This document shows, piece after piece, positions 45,892 to 56,751 of a stretch of 64,000 bases of DNA (its first letter is position 1; each line of letters starts with the position of its first letter). The DNA is taken from the NCBI RefSeq assembly GCF_002754245.1, contig NZ_PEEX01000001.1, positions 5,188,001 to 5,252,000 of the forward strand, given 5' to 3'. Made by a program: the position numbers and the translations under genes. Origin of the DNA: Chryseobacterium sp. 52 (GTDB taxonomy: Bacteria; Bacteroidota; Bacteroidia; Flavobacteriales; Weeksellaceae). The notes beneath the pieces were generated by a model, which was given only the letters and a program-made list of their open reading frames with translations, did not search any database and was not told where the DNA came from.

Positions 45892-45930
45892 TCGGTCTCC
45901 TCAAGTTCTTTCCCATTGTACTTATATTTA
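45838..45930 (-). repeat. RHS tip repeat, copy 2
   Basis: This is the same tip segment as copies 1, 3 and 4, but with a single-base deletion between 45890 and 45893. Unlike copies 1 and 3, homology continues upstream to about 46245. Confidence 0.75.
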
Positions 45931-46256
45931 TACGCAGGATTCCCCAACATAACATTATACCCCTCATGCTTTAATCCAAAAGGATAATAATTACTCTCCT
46001 CAATGATCTCTGCTCCTGAGTCGTTTTTATAGTAGCTCAATCTGGTATTTCCTAAATGGTCAGTATAATTGTACACATACTTCCCGGTCTCAAAATTAAA
46101 ATAACCTTCTGCTGTGGGTAAGAATTTCAACGTTCCGTTTTCATACTGGAAACCATCTAAATAATCCGTCGTTTCTGTACCGAAGATCTTTTTCACTTTT
46201 CCGCCTTCTGCTCTGTAGGTGTAATCTATTACTTCGAGTTTTGAATACAGTTTAAA
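45892..46256 (-). pseudogene. 5' remnant of cassette 2 RHS core, split by a one-base frameshift
   Basis: This open frame encodes [55 protein letters not shown] and NYYPFGLKHEGYN, collinear with the [10 protein letters not shown]...[13 protein letters not shown] part of the full-length RHS protein. It then runs into [12 protein letters not shown], where the neighbouring copies read KEL.E.GMYDYG. Restoring one G (GACCGAATG to GACCGGAATG) would rejoin it with the following frame. RHS homology ends upstream at about 46245, and a stop is reached at 46257. It is a truncated, frameshifted RHS core fragment. Confidence 0.7.
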
Positions 46257-46302
46257 TCATATTATAGATTGTAAATATAATGGTTTTCAAATATGAAATG
46301 AT

Positions 46303-46336
46303 AACAACCCCTCACAAGTTGTGAAGGGTTGTTTTT
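46303..46336 (+). terminator. Hairpin with plus-strand T-run in the cassette spacer
   Basis: AACAACCC...TCAC pairs with GTGA...GGGTTGTT and is followed by TTTTT on the plus strand. No plus-strand gene ends here, so it is either a relic carried with the cassette or a block to antisense transcription. The rest of the spacer 46257-46575 shows only the terminator at 46483 and a short frame ending LQQESFRVVK that might be a gene remnant. Confidence 0.45.
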
Positions 46337-46482
46337 GTCTGCCACACGATGCAATCGTATGGTATCGAGGGGCATATATTCCTGGGTATAGCCTCCACTG
46401 TTTTCTTAAACTCTTTAGCTTTTCCATCATGATTTCATCTTCCTCTTTACAAATATCAAAAAATTAAAGATTGTTATTAAAC

Positions 46483-46513
46483 ACAAAAAACCACTGCAAA
46501 GATAGCAGTGGTT
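46483..46513 (-). terminator. Terminator after the cassette 3 immunity gene
   Basis: On the minus strand AACCACTGC pairs with GCAGTGGTT and is followed by TTTTTT, 60 nt after the stop of the lipoprotein gene 46576-47055. Confidence 0.75.
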
Positions 46514-46575
46514 GTTATTATTACTTCACCACACGAAAGGATTCTTGCTGCAGCGAAGAGACACATTTATAATTT

Positions 46576-47055
46576 CTATTCTTCTTGATAATATTTTTTA
46601 TAATCTTCAGGAAAAGTATACAAAACTTCTCCTGCTTTGTCAAAAATAATGGTTACACTAAATGGATCATAATTCATTTCCTTTAATTTACTTTTATTAA
46701 GATCCACATACGGAATAGGACTAAGAAAGGGCTTAAATAAATTCAAAGAATCCTTCGAAACAACTTTGTATCCCTTATAGGAATATACTTGCTTATATTT
46801 GAGTCCTTGAGTTAATTTACTATTCATAATTGTAATACCAATACCATATTTTCCATTCTTATAGAATGCAGTATCTGTAATTTTCATTGACGATAAAATA
46901 AGAAAGTCATGATTACTAATTGCACCTTTCTTTTCCGACAATGCAATTATTGTTTTATCCAAAATTTTTTCAGCCTCTTTTTTTCTAATGTTGCTTTGAG
47001 ATTTACAACAAAATAGAAAAAAGGGGGAAATTAGTAATAAAAATAATTTTTTCAT
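46576..47055 (-). CDS. Lipoprotein, predicted immunity protein of RHS orphan cassette 3
   Basis: The 159-residue product has a lipoprotein signal (FFLFCC lipobox) and overlaps the stop of the cassette 3 tip by 4 nt (ATGA), a classic sign of translational coupling. The mature part contains KIMDT-like helical start, [18 protein letters not shown] and [20 protein letters not shown]. No family is recognised. Position, size and export signal match the three other candidate immunity genes. The role is inferred. Confidence 0.62.
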   Translation of the reverse strand: MKKLFLLLISPFFLFCCKSQSNIRKKEAEKILDKTIIALSEKKGAISNHDFLILSSMKITDTAFYKNGKYGIGITIMNSKLTQGLKYKQVYSYKGYKVVSKDSLNLFKPFLSPIPYVDLNKSKLKEMNYDPFSVTIIFDKAGEVLYTFPEDYKKYYQEE

Positions 47056-47879
47056 TTTGTTTTTCCTTTATATATTGCTTGATTACTATTATATTCGACA
47101 TACCCTCCTCCTAATCTATTTTTTAAACTTGGGCTATACATATATCTTTTTAATCCTTTGATATCTTTATTTCCTCTATCTCCCCCTTCATGTAGAGGAT
47201 TTACTCCGTATTTAACAGTACCATTTATAAATAATGGTGCAAAACCTGAGGGAGAATAATCACCTGTACCATTATGACTATGCACATTTTCAGACCAAGT
47301 TCCGTCTTTCAATCTATGACCTTCTACACTTATGTCAGGGTATGCAATATTAACCCCAACACTTACATTTGGTAAATGATTCGTAGTAATCAAATTAGCT
47401 GAAAAGCCATCAGAAAAATCAATTTTATTTTGAGCAAATTCTACTGTGGTATTTTCAGATGCAAATTCAAAAAATTGATCTGCAGCAGAAGAACCTTTTA
47501 TATTAAGATATGTTAATTTATCACTAAACGTATTTCCTTCGCCTGATAGTGGATACTTCATCTTTTTAGCTTCTCCTATCTGCGAATCACCTGTTGGGTT
47601 TGATTCTGATACATTTGTCCGTGCAATTTGAATAGACTTAGATTCATCTTCATTCGTAACAGTATCATAAGGATTACTATCTTTTGTTCTTTCTATATTA
47701 CCATTGTTGAATATCTTAATCTTATCTTCTGCCTGTCTACCATCAGGATCAATAAACCTAATTGGATTATTGAATGCATAGGTATAAGTACTCCATCTTC
47801 GTGAAGTTTCTGCAAGCGGATCCACAACGCCCCATCTTCCAAGATCAGGCATATAAAATCTCGCTCCATAATCATACAT
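47052..47879 (-). CDS. Orphan RHS tip with JAMM/JAB-like toxin domain (cassette 3)
   Basis: Residues 1-48 are the RHS tip ([40 protein letters not shown]). The rest (to residue 275) is a separate domain containing [17 protein letters not shown], where H200 and H202 followed by SPS resemble the HxH...PS zinc site of JAMM/JAB metalloproteases, a known toxin type in polymorphic systems. The usual final Asp is not in canonical position; D234 could serve. The first ATG is inside the tip; the tip homology extends back to 47921, where an in-frame stop (TGA) soon follows. Probably a silent donor cassette. Toxin class is tentative. Confidence 0.65.
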   Translation of the reverse strand: MYDYGARFYMPDLGRWGVVDPLAETSRRWSTYTYAFNNPIRFIDPDGRQAEDKIKIFNNGNIERTKDSNPYDTVTNEDESKSIQIARTNVSESNPTGDSQIGEAKKMKYPLSGEGNTFSDKLTYLNIKGSSAADQFFEFASENTTVEFAQNKIDFSDGFSANLITTNHLPNVSVGVNIAYPDISVEGHRLKDGTWSENVHSHNGTGDYSPSGFAPLFINGTVKYGVNPLHEGGDRGNKDIKGLKRYMYSPSLKNRLGGGYVEYNSNQAIYKGKTK

Positions 47880-47921
47880 CCCCGTCTCCTGCAGTTCCTT
47901 GCCGTTGTACTTGTAATTGTA
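47823..47921 (-). repeat. RHS tip repeat, copy 3
   Basis: This block encodes [21 protein letters not shown] through [15 protein letters not shown]. Its upstream homology edge is at the same codon as in copy 1. Confidence 0.8.
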
Positions 47922-47973
47922 TATCTCCGCTCAATCTTTCCTTCATGGTTAGTTTTGAAACATCACCCAATCT

Positions 47974-48405
47974 TTAGAGGCAAATAACTTCAATTCTATT
48001 ATTATTTCTACGTTTAAATTCAGTTCTTTCTAAACAAAATATAGGATATTTATCTCCACAACTTTCTATTTCAATGATATTACTATTAAGTTCAGCCAGT
48101 TTTTTGATTAAGCTATTACTTAGACTTTTGGTATATGATATAGTTCCTCTTGAAGCTCCTCCAAAAATGTGTATTCTGATTTTAAATTTTTTATCATTGT
48201 GCCTATTAAGAAAAGTAGATAGGTCATTGATTTCAGAATCATCAATAAATCTACCATCTCGATGTCTAAACATATTTAATAATATTATATCATTTGATTC
48301 AACTTCTTCAGGATAGCCAAATTTAAAATTCTGAGACCAAATACATTGTGACAAAAAAAAGATTGTTAAAATCAAAAATTTATTTACGTAAGTATTGTAT
48401 TGCAT
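47974..48405 (-). CDS. Exported small protein, predicted immunity protein of the full-length RHS toxin, OmpA-like region
   Basis: The 143-residue protein starts 26 nt inside the end of the RHS toxin gene. It has a signal peptide ([17 protein letters not shown]). The mature part [40 protein letters not shown] and RRNNNRIEV loosely follows the OmpA-like C-terminal fold, which normally binds peptidoglycan: helix, strand, helix, then an NRRVE-like end. Overlap with the toxin gene and export signal suggest an immunity role in the periplasm. The OmpA resemblance is weak and judged by eye. Confidence 0.6.
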   Translation of the reverse strand: MQYNTYVNKFLILTIFFLSQCIWSQNFKFGYPEEVESNDIILLNMFRHRDGRFIDDSEINDLSTFLNRHNDKKFKIRIHIFGGASRGTISYTKSLSNSLIKKLAELNSNIIEIESCGDKYPIFCLERTEFKRRNNNRIEVICL

Positions 48406-51400
48406 TTGTATGTTCTTTTGTTGCGTTATTAGGATTAATTATTGTTGGAGAATTATATTTATGATCTTTTGTTCCTGTTCCAAATAATGTAAATCCCCAT
48501 TTTACTGTAAATGATGCTTTACCATTAATAATCATTGAAGATTGGGCATTCCATTTTACTGCTGAAGAAGAGCCTTTATCAACTTTTTTTCCAAAATATT
48601 CTCTTTGAGGAGTGTCGTGAAGTGTATTAAGCTTTGGAACATCAAAATATTCAGGTTTTGTAAAGTCTTTTGATCCTTGAACAAGACCTTCACCGTCTAA
48701 TCTCTCATCTAAAACTCCTGGTATAGAACTTTTTTCACTTCCATCATAATCAGGAGTATTAGATATATATGTCTGAAACCATCCAGAACTCGAACTTTTG
48801 TCACTTGGTATAAAAGCCATTGTAATTTCTGGAGCTATAAGCCCGTCTTCGCTGCTATTTTCAACCCAATCATTCATTACTAACGATCCTGATCCGTTAG
48901 GCAAAGTATATTTGGATGAATCATTTTTATTACTAACGTAGGCAAAGGAGCTTTCTCTTCCTTTGTAGTTTTTATTAAACTCCTTCTGACTATTCGTATT
49001 CTTATCCCAAGATACTTCACCTGTCTTTTTGTCTTTAATCCATCCTGTGGCTTCTCTTCCATCTGGATCGATAAATCTTATAGGATTATCAAAAGCATAA
49101 TTATAAGGCGACAAACGTCTCGAAGTTTCTGCCAGTGGATCCACCACACCCCATCTTCCAATATCCGGCATATACATCCTAGCCCCATAATCATACATCC
49201 CAGATTCCTGAAGCTCCTTACCATTATACTTGTACTTATAGTTTGGGTTTAGTATAAATGTATTATATCCGGCATGTCTTAAACCAAATGGATAATAATT
49301 ATCTTCTGATAGAATGAATGGCAAATCAGCATTAACACTATAGCTTATTCTTATATTCCCTAAGTGATCAAGGTAGTTGTAAACATATGAATTTTTAGAA
49401 AAATCAAAATACCCTTCTGATGTTGGTACAAATTGTAGTATATCATTCTCATATTGAAAACCATCTAAATAATCAACCACTTTTGTACCATATATTTTTT
49501 TCAGCTTTTCCCCATCAGCTTTATAATAATTAATAGTGTTAATATTATTCTGAGTAACTTTTTGAGGTAAATTTAAATAATTGTAATCAATTAAAGAAAT
49601 TCCCTTATCTAGGTGTGAAATCATATTCCCATTAACATCGTAATTTATAGTATTATGATTAACATTATATGGATATCCTTTGATGTTTTGGCTTAAATCG
49701 TCTATAAAGCTAAGTTTGTTATCACCATTAGTGTAGGTATAAACTAAATTATCTATCACACCTGCGGTAGATGTCCCATAAATTCTTTCGTTTCGTTTTA
49801 ACGTCAAGATATTTCCACCTAAATCATATGTAACAGTTTCATCAAAATAATTATTAACAGGTACTGTAGCTGTTGGTTCTTGAAAAGTTCCCGAAGTAAG
49901 TCTATTCATTCTATCATATGTATAACCATATCTTCTTAAAATACCATCTTTAGATGTTTTCCAATCTACCTCAGTAATATTTCCATTAAACTTAGATAAA
50001 GTAACATTAGTATTCTCAGGGGTTTGATATTTAATTTTATATCCAAATAAATCATTCCCAAGATTAATAGGGTCATTAATTTGAGTTAACCAACCTCGTA
50101 TATTATATTTATAGTCTATATCTTGTAGAGAATTTGTAATTGTTCTTCCTACTTTTTTGGATTCCAGCTGGGAAAGCTCATTGTATTTGTTCTGAGCCAG
50201 AATCTCTTCGGGATTACCATCTACCTGATGTTTGTGGACCAGCATTCTGTTCTGTTGGTCATAGGTGAAGGTTTCTGTAATCACTCTTTCCGTATCGGTA
50301 GCCAGCCTTTTGTGTTTTGTAATAACCGTTTGGGGTACACCTGCAAAATCCAGTTTGGATTCTGTCCTAGTATAACCTCCCAAATGGTTAACAGAATAAC
50401 TTCCAACAGCCCTTCCTCTGGTATCATAATAGGTATAGTTCTTGGTCCAGTTATCATCTTCAATATTTTTAACTAAAGTCATTACAGGAAATCCTTTGGT
50501 GCTTTTACCATCGGTTGGAGTGTCAGGCAAAACGGGTTCTCCCTGTATGGTGGACGGGAAAGATGGATTAAAACCGTACCCAGGATACGTGTCATAATAG
50601 TTAACGGATAAAAGGGTATCTACATTTAAATATACGCTGGTATAGTAAACAGTGAGTCCATTCCTTACGAAGCCTGTCGGATGTCGGGCATCATAAATAA
50701 CCAAGCTTGCCATCTGATCCTGTAAAGTATTTCTACTACTGGTATTATTTATTATTCCTGTGTAGGCAACCCTCCCCAGCATATCATATTTGGTCATGAG
50801 CCACTTATTTTGTGGGGCCATTACAGCATCCTGGCTAAGAATCAGCCTGTCAGCTTTATCATACACCATATACTCCCAGCCTTTACCGGGAAGCTTTTTC
50901 TCTACCAATCGGTTTCTGCCATCATAACGGTACTGATAGCATAAATTATCCAATAAGGTATCTGTGAGGGTTTGATTGACAGCTTTGGGAGGAATCACAA
51001 ATGCCAGTTGGTTATATTCATTGTAAACATAATAGGTGTCTGCATATTCTGAGTCCGAAAGCATTTTCCGCAACAAAATAGTCTGCCCTTCTCCATTTTT
51101 ATATTCATATGTTTTGTTTCCATCTTCATCTATAACCGCATTTCTATATAACTGATTCGCTTCATATGCAGATGAAATGCTCACCGTGGATTTTGTAGCA
51201 TTATTCTCCCAATGGGTAGGCGCAACAAATTGATACACATCATTTCCTATATTGGCACCATATTCGAATTGAACGGGCTTGCTGCTCCAGTCATTTCCTA
51301 CCTGGATCTGTTGTTGAATTCTATCTAATGGCGAGTTTTCAAGTATTTTTTCTGAATATATTTTTTCTGAACCGTAAATATCGGGTTGTGTAGCATTAGC

Positions 51401-51721
51401 CAATGCAGAAGGGACAATCCCTCCGTTCTGGGTTCCTGACTGGGGAACAGGAAGGTAGTTTTTGGTCTGTCTTCCATAGCCATCATATTCAATATGGGTA
51501 ACGACGTCTCTGCCCAGTGGTGAGGCTTTTACATTGACCACCTGTTTGGGCCTTCCCAATCCGTCAAAATACTGAACCGTTTCTGAAGTTTTGGTAGGCT
51601 GCCCCCCTGCATTATAGTCAAGATAGGTTTTGCTGTAAATATAATTTTCTCCCGGGGTTAGCTGGGCATGCACTGAATGAGTGATCAGCAGCGCTCCAAT
51701 GGGAATGAGTATTTTTTTCAT
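48380..51721 (-). CDS. Full-length RHS/YD-repeat polymorphic toxin (DUF6443 type)
   Basis: The 1113-residue protein has a signal peptide ending VHAQ and a DUF6443-like start ([20 protein letters not shown], then [15 protein letters not shown]). Many YD-repeat units follow ([47 protein letters not shown]), ending in the core hallmark [50 protein letters not shown] near residue 870. The RHS shell encloses and self-cleaves its toxin in related proteins. The last about 220 residues are the toxin, with no motif I can name ([20 protein letters not shown] near the end). It lacks a T9SS sorting domain. It is third in an operon of four overlapping or closely spaced genes. Confidence 0.88.
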   Translation of the reverse strand: MKKILIPIGALLITHSVHAQLTPGENYIYSKTYLDYNAGGQPTKTSETVQYFDGLGRPKQVVNVKASPLGRDVVTHIEYDGYGRQTKNYLPVPQSGTQNGGIVPSALANATQPDIYGSEKIYSEKILENSPLDRIQQQIQVGNDWSSKPVQFEYGANIGNDVYQFVAPTHWENNATKSTVSISSAYEANQLYRNAVIDEDGNKTYEYKNGEGQTILLRKMLSDSEYADTYYVYNEYNQLAFVIPPKAVNQTLTDTLLDNLCYQYRYDGRNRLVEKKLPGKGWEYMVYDKADRLILSQDAVMAPQNKWLMTKYDMLGRVAYTGIINNTSSRNTLQDQMASLVIYDARHPTGFVRNGLTVYYTSVYLNVDTLLSVNYYDTYPGYGFNPSFPSTIQGEPVLPDTPTDGKSTKGFPVMTLVKNIEDDNWTKNYTYYDTRGRAVGSYSVNHLGGYTRTESKLDFAGVPQTVITKHKRLATDTERVITETFTYDQQNRMLVHKHQVDGNPEEILAQNKYNELSQLESKKVGRTITNSLQDIDYKYNIRGWLTQINDPINLGNDLFGYKIKYQTPENTNVTLSKFNGNITEVDWKTSKDGILRRYGYTYDRMNRLTSGTFQEPTATVPVNNYFDETVTYDLGGNILTLKRNERIYGTSTAGVIDNLVYTYTNGDNKLSFIDDLSQNIKGYPYNVNHNTINYDVNGNMISHLDKGISLIDYNYLNLPQKVTQNNINTINYYKADGEKLKKIYGTKVVDYLDGFQYENDILQFVPTSEGYFDFSKNSYVYNYLDHLGNIRISYSVNADLPFILSEDNYYPFGLRHAGYNTFILNPNYKYKYNGKELQESGMYDYGARMYMPDIGRWGVVDPLAETSRRLSPYNYAFDNPIRFIDPDGREATGWIKDKKTGEVSWDKNTNSQKEFNKNYKGRESSFAYVSNKNDSSKYTLPNGSGSLVMNDWVENSSEDGLIAPEITMAFIPSDKSSSSGWFQTYISNTPDYDGSEKSSIPGVLDERLDGEGLVQGSKDFTKPEYFDVPKLNTLHDTPQREYFGKKVDKGSSSAVKWNAQSSMIINGKASFTVKWGFTLFGTGTKDHKYNSPTIINPNNATKEHTNAIQYLRK
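49143..49240 (-). repeat. RHS tip repeat, copy 4 (within the full-length gene)
   Basis: This is the in-gene copy of the tip segment, encoding [21 protein letters not shown] to [15 protein letters not shown]. It is the likely recombination site with the orphan cassettes. Confidence 0.8.
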
Positions 51722-51726
51722 CAGTG

Positions 51727-54700
51727 TTAGTTTTTATAATTGTATTGGTATTCTTTTAGGATTTTCCCGGTAGCACTGTTTTCTCTAATCTCTTTTAACC
51801 TGTTGGCAGTATCGTATATGTAAACCTCTCTTATTCCTGAGGGGGGAGTGATACTCCTCACACCGATTAATGGGTCATAAGTGTAGGTGCTAATCTGAAA
51901 ACCTGAGAATGAAGAATTATTTCTGAATAAATCTAATGCATTTATTAGAGCTTGTTCAGAAGCTGACGTACCAAGCTGAGCATCACTAATGGAGGCATCA
52001 ACAATAGTCTCAATAAGGCTTTGCGAAATATCTGAAAGTTTTGCTCCTTCTATTTTGGCAATGGGCTGGGTTTTATCATAACCCCAAATGATGGTGGTGG
52101 AAATTCCAGCTTTGGTCGTATACTGTTGCAGGTTGCCTTTGGAGTCATATTTATCGTAAGTAACTTCCATAGAAAGCATATTGTTTTGAATATCATAAGA
52201 TATAACTGATAAAGGAAGTACAAGCTGATTCGTATTATTAATAATTTCAGCTGTAGTTTTTGGATAAACAGTTTCTGTTTTTGACAAAACTTTAGTATTG
52301 TTTCCACTCATTTTATTTGTAATTATTTCTAAAGGAATTTCTACCAAATTTTTACTGATCATCAACTGATTTCCTTTTTCATATGCATAAGCGTAACTTA
52401 TCTCGCTTAAAGAGTTATCTGGAAAAGTTGTTTTTTTATTGGATAGCTGGTAATGAGGGTTAGAATAAATATTATCTACAGATGTAATAAGTGTCTTATT
52501 TTCAAATAATTCTGTTACCTTTTTTTTACTTTCAAAACTAAAGTCAGAGAACAATGGATAATACTCAAATTTATAATCAGTCTTGTAAACATAATCATCT
52601 GGATTTGTAGCCCCAAATGTTGACAATAAAACTCTGTCTCTAGGCTCAATCCTTACTCCAAAATTTTCATTTAAGACTAAATTCTTTCGGTCATAAATAA
52701 TAGTATCCTTTTGAATTAATGTATAATTGCCATTATCATTTTGTTTGTAAAATAAAGTCTTTTTAAGATTTCCAAGTTTCCATCCCATGTATGGTGTTCT
52801 TGTTCTATGCTCTATAGTAGCCATATCAGTAGCTTCAAGAGGAGCATTATTTTCAAAAAAATACTCTTTTTTTATTTTTTTATTGTTCTGCTGATCTACA
52901 GATATCTCAGTAACCTGTCCATAAATTATATTACTACTAGATGAGTTCCTAAACGGATAATCAATTACTCCATAAAACTTATTTATTCCTTCATAAAAGT
53001 TTTCTGTAACTAATAGTGGATAACCATGTAACATTCCTGTAGAATACACTTTTCCACCAACCGTTTCATTGTAAGAATATTCAGTTCGTAAAAGTTCCAC
53101 ATTATTTTCTTTCTGGACAATAGATTTTATTCTTAATCCTCCTGCGTTTTGTATACTTTCAGGATTAGTATTAGGTTGTTGATTATTCTTTACTGGACCT
53201 AGAAAAGACATCATTAACGTAAAGCCCCCTGCGCTATCAAACAGCCCTCCTTCATTTACAGTAAGTACATCTCGATGGGCGGTCAAAAGATATTCTCCTT
53301 TAGGAAAAAAAACTGTTTTATCAATGGTGTGGCTCATTAAAGTAAAGATTTGCCAATTTCCATTTACTTTTCTGTATATGATAATATTATAAGAATTATT
53401 GGCTCCATGGTTTTCATCAAAAACCTGCTCAATCTGCGTATTTAAATCAACAGAGGTGTCTTCTTCAAACTCCCAGTTCATCTCATAATTCATTTCTGGA
53501 GGAAGCTGTTCTCCTGTATTAGGATCTGATGCTTGTTCGCTGGCGAAAAACACATATTTCGTCTCCATTGAAAATAAATTTCCAATCACAACTTCATTAA
53601 TATCATTAATTGCCTGGTAGGTGTGATTTTCATAATCAAATTCTGTAGAGCCCTCTGTAGGATAGGTAATTTTCTTCAGCATACCAATTTTTGAATAGTC
53701 CTCTCTTACTGCTCTGTTTGCTGTACCTGCCGATTTTACACTATTCGCATACTTAAAATTGATATTAGGAATAAGTTCAGTATTTTCAGTGTGACCATTG
53801 TAATAACCAAAGAAATCCTGTGCAAAACTAAGGCGACTTGGTAATTGTCCTGGAAAATATTCAAAATTATGTTTACTGATTAACTGGTTGGTTTTATCAT
53901 ATTCAGATACCCCGTCTAATTTTAATCTCGGAATAGCTCTGTCAAAGTTGGGTGTGAAAATATAATTATTACTTCTTGAAAAATCATTCATGGGAGTTGG
54001 GAATTCCACATTGAAATATCCGTGATTAAGTTGATAAGTCTTTACTAAATTATTATTATCTTTAATTTTTATTTTATCTAATGAATAAGAATTAAAATCT
54101 TTTCTAGCTATTGTAGATTTAATAAATTCTATCTCTGTATTTTCGTATACAATTCTTTTTATAATCTTATCTAATGTTACTGGTGCACTGTAAATGTTAT
54201 ATACTTTTCCATCTTTAGTTTTAGCAATTTCGGATGATATTGGATATTTATTACCTATTACAACAGGATTTCCACTTGACCAAGAAACCACATCATATTT
54301 TCCATTAAAAAAATCAAAATTATTGGCAAAATATTTATATTGAGAAGTAAGGTAAACATCCTGTTTCGTTAAATCTGGAGCTGAAATAGAATTGTCATCA
54401 TAATAAAATCTCACTGTCTTATTATCATTTGTAGTAATTTTCACCAATAACCATGTATTAAATTGTGGATCTGTACCACTTGAAAATGCACTATCATTAC
54501 TAATACTTGTACTTGACACCTCATCAATAACCTCAAATCTACTGTCATTATCATCTGATTTTCCAAAAAAGTAAGTATTTCCAGACCCATCAATAATTTT
54601 GAAGTCAACTATATTCCCATAATTGTTCAGAGTAGGAATGATCTTAATATTATTTAAAGGTGTTGACACAAACTTATGTGACGAGAAATCATAGAAGAAT

Positions 54701-55203
54701 TTAAAATTCATATTGAATAATGAAACATTAAATTCATCTGGTTCCAAATCAACATTTTCAGCATTTTGGTCTAGCCAAACATCAGTATTTACACCCGTTG
54801 AATTGTTCATTAAGCTATTTTTGGCGGTGGCAATAGACTGAAGGTAAAATGGTGAATCATTATAATTATCTCTTTTACCTCTAATGCTTCTGGTGACCGT
54901 TCCCATTGGTGACAAATTCCATCCTTGTCCCACGGAACTAGCTACTTCGCTTACTTTTATTCCTTGTGTATTATATTGTAAGTTAATAGGAATTGATATA
55001 TTACTATTAATAGGTAAAGTATAAATAGGGACTGAAACATTTACTGAACCACTAGATAAGGATATCGGTTTATCAATATATTTTCCTAGCGAACTTATAT
55101 CAGGCGTTTTTGGAGTAAATCCTAAATAAGAATCTTTCATTTGATTTTGCGAGTATAGCCAATTACATAATAGCAAAAGACATATGATAATATTTTTTTT
55201 CAT
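51727..55203 (-). CDS. Large RHS-companion exported protein
   Basis: The 1158-residue protein has a signal peptide ([15 protein letters not shown]) and the start typical of large Bacteroidota RHS-associated proteins: [45 protein letters not shown] and [20 protein letters not shown], like the entry of SpvB/TcaC-type shells. Further parts ([29 protein letters not shown] at the end) are strand-rich with occasional YD-like repeats. No toxin tip or sorting domain is present. It ends 5 nt before the RHS toxin start and begins 6 nt after the T9SS protein, so all three are probably made together. It may help to form or dock the RHS shell; that is inference. Confidence 0.72.
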   Translation of the reverse strand: MKKNIIICLLLLCNWLYSQNQMKDSYLGFTPKTPDISSLGKYIDKPISLSSGSVNVSVPIYTLPINSNISIPINLQYNTQGIKVSEVASSVGQGWNLSPMGTVTRSIRGKRDNYNDSPFYLQSIATAKNSLMNNSTGVNTDVWLDQNAENVDLEPDEFNVSLFNMNFKFFYDFSSHKFVSTPLNNIKIIPTLNNYGNIVDFKIIDGSGNTYFFGKSDDNDSRFEVIDEVSSTSISNDSAFSSGTDPQFNTWLLVKITTNDNKTVRFYYDDNSISAPDLTKQDVYLTSQYKYFANNFDFFNGKYDVVSWSSGNPVVIGNKYPISSEIAKTKDGKVYNIYSAPVTLDKIIKRIVYENTEIEFIKSTIARKDFNSYSLDKIKIKDNNNLVKTYQLNHGYFNVEFPTPMNDFSRSNNYIFTPNFDRAIPRLKLDGVSEYDKTNQLISKHNFEYFPGQLPSRLSFAQDFFGYYNGHTENTELIPNINFKYANSVKSAGTANRAVREDYSKIGMLKKITYPTEGSTEFDYENHTYQAINDINEVVIGNLFSMETKYVFFASEQASDPNTGEQLPPEMNYEMNWEFEEDTSVDLNTQIEQVFDENHGANNSYNIIIYRKVNGNWQIFTLMSHTIDKTVFFPKGEYLLTAHRDVLTVNEGGLFDSAGGFTLMMSFLGPVKNNQQPNTNPESIQNAGGLRIKSIVQKENNVELLRTEYSYNETVGGKVYSTGMLHGYPLLVTENFYEGINKFYGVIDYPFRNSSSSNIIYGQVTEISVDQQNNKKIKKEYFFENNAPLEATDMATIEHRTRTPYMGWKLGNLKKTLFYKQNDNGNYTLIQKDTIIYDRKNLVLNENFGVRIEPRDRVLLSTFGATNPDDYVYKTDYKFEYYPLFSDFSFESKKKVTELFENKTLITSVDNIYSNPHYQLSNKKTTFPDNSLSEISYAYAYEKGNQLMISKNLVEIPLEIITNKMSGNNTKVLSKTETVYPKTTAEIINNTNQLVLPLSVISYDIQNNMLSMEVTYDKYDSKGNLQQYTTKAGISTTIIWGYDKTQPIAKIEGAKLSDISQSLIETIVDASISDAQLGTSASEQALINALDLFRNNSSFSGFQISTYTYDPLIGVRSITPPSGIREVYIYDTANRLKEIRENSATGKILKEYQYNYKN

Positions 55204-55209
55204 CTCAGA

Positions 55210-56751
55210 TTATTTTTTAATCAGTTTTGCGTTTGCTGTTTTATTAGTATCTGTCTTGATCGTCACCAGATAAGCCCCCTGAATCAGATTCTGGGTATTG
55301 ATCTTCGTTACTTTGTTCTTGCTTTTTAAACTTTGAAGTTGTCTTCCACCCATGTCATACAACAGAATATCTGCTTCTTTGAATTCAAATCCTATTTCTA
55401 CATAAGTATAATATGAAACAGGATTCGGATAGATCTTGATGTCTTGTTTTTCAATCAATTGATCAAGCTGTTTATCTCCAAGTTTTATAATTTTCCAGTT
55501 CTCTTTTCCGAGTTCTTCTGCGCTGGTTCCCGCTAAAATAATTGTGCCGTCTTTGTTCAATTTGATATCTGAAAGTCTTTCTTCTTTCTTTCTGGACTCT
55601 CCTTTTACATGTTTTCTCCACTGCTCATTGCCATCCTTATCCAAATACAGCATCCAGAAAGTCTCGTCCTCTGCCCCAATTCTTCCTTCCGCCTGTGTAT
55701 AACCTCCTAATAAAATTCCTTTAGATGTTTTATAGTCTGCTGAATGAAGTACACTCGTTCCCATCAGAATATCACGATTCCCAAAATTGTAGGATTTTTG
55801 CCAGATCTCTTCTCCTCTTTCATTAAGTGAGATAAGCCACAAATCTGTTCCCTCTTCAATACCTGTTGTTTTATTTCCTGATTTTTCTGATCTGGATTCT
55901 CCACCGATTAAATAACCTGAGGATGTTAAAGCCAGCGCTCTTAAATGATCGTCTGCTTTTCCTCCATAGTTCTTTTCCCATTCTATTTTCCCAGATTTAT
56001 CCAGCTTGATTACCCAAAAGTCTCCTTCTCCAAAGTTTTCAGTTTTCTTAGACCCGCCTATGCCACTTCTGGAATAGATCCCTAATAAAGCACCTCCATC
56101 TTTTGTTGGAATTATTTTTTCAACTTCATCAAGACCTTTTCCTCCCAATATAGATTCAGACAAAATTTTACCATCTTTATCTAGCTTTATAATTAAAACA
56201 TCTTTTGAGCCGTAACCTTTAGAAGAGTTCTGTACATTTCCAGCTACAAAAAATCCCAGATCTGTAGTCTGAATTGCTGATCTTGCTTCTTCATTAGAAG
56301 GTGATCCTAAAGTTTTCTGCCATAATTCATCTCCGAATTCATTAAGCCTGATCAGCCAGATGTCAGATCCACCTTTAGACTCATCTTTTTTATCAAGACC
56401 TTTTGACGAGTACGAAGTACCTGAAATCAAAAACCCTCCATCTTGTGTAGATACTGAAGCTGACAGGTAGTCATGATCGTTTCCAGAAAAATATTTTTCC
56501 CAAACCTCTTGACCCTGTTGGTTCAGTTTTACCAAATGAAAATCGTAGCCGTTGTTTTGTTTATTTTCCGTTGAAAGTTTCTGGGTTTGGATCGAGCTCC
56601 CTGTGATAAGGTATTGCTGATCGATGGTGGTGGTCACCTGGCTTAGAAAATCCTGAGTGCTGGATTTGATATCTTTCTGCCATAATACTTCCTGGGCAGA
56701 AAGCCCAAGAATGGTACATAGAATACATGCACCAGAATAGATTCTCTTCAT
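55210..56751 (-). CDS. T9SS type A sorted repeat protein, first gene of the RHS operon
   Basis: The 513-residue protein has a signal peptide ending LSAQ and about seven repeats of the form D(F/I)W(L/V)I(R/K)LN..G(D/E)E.W.K..G......A..T.DGG.L..G.S, a beta-propeller-like pattern. It ends with a type A sorting domain (QDIKIYPNPVSYYTYVEI...LIQGAYLVTIKT). It should cross the outer membrane by T9SS. It starts the minus-strand RHS operon, 6 nt before the companion gene. It could present or carry the RHS complex outside the cell, since the RHS protein lacks a sorting domain. That is a hypothesis. Confidence 0.78.
   Translation of the reverse strand: MKRIYSGACILCTILGLSAQEVLWQKDIKSSTQDFLSQVTTTIDQQYLITGSSIQTQKLSTENKQNNGYDFHLVKLNQQGQEVWEKYFSGNDHDYLSASVSTQDGGFLISGTSYSSKGLDKKDESKGGSDIWLIRLNEFGDELWQKTLGSPSNEEARSAIQTTDLGFFVAGNVQNSSKGYGSKDVLIIKLDKDGKILSESILGGKGLDEVEKIIPTKDGGALLGIYSRSGIGGSKKTENFGEGDFWVIKLDKSGKIEWEKNYGGKADDHLRALALTSSGYLIGGESRSEKSGNKTTGIEEGTDLWLISLNERGEEIWQKSYNFGNRDILMGTSVLHSADYKTSKGILLGGYTQAEGRIGAEDETFWMLYLDKDGNEQWRKHVKGESRKKEERLSDIKLNKDGTIILAGTSAEELGKENWKIIKLGDKQLDQLIEKQDIKIYPNPVSYYTYVEIGFEFKEADILLYDMGGRQLQSLKSKNKVTKINTQNLIQGAYLVTIKTDTNKTANAKLIKK

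Noticed and set aside
45837..46196. A separate small RHS gene starting at GTG 46196
   Set aside because: It is collinear with the RHS core upstream and downstream, open further 5', and ends in a frameshifted tail, so it is a fragment of a broken gene.
46257..46575. Insertion-sequence remnant in the cassette spacer
   Set aside because: No transposase similarity or terminal inverted repeat is seen, only two hairpins and a short frame ending LQQESFRVVK.
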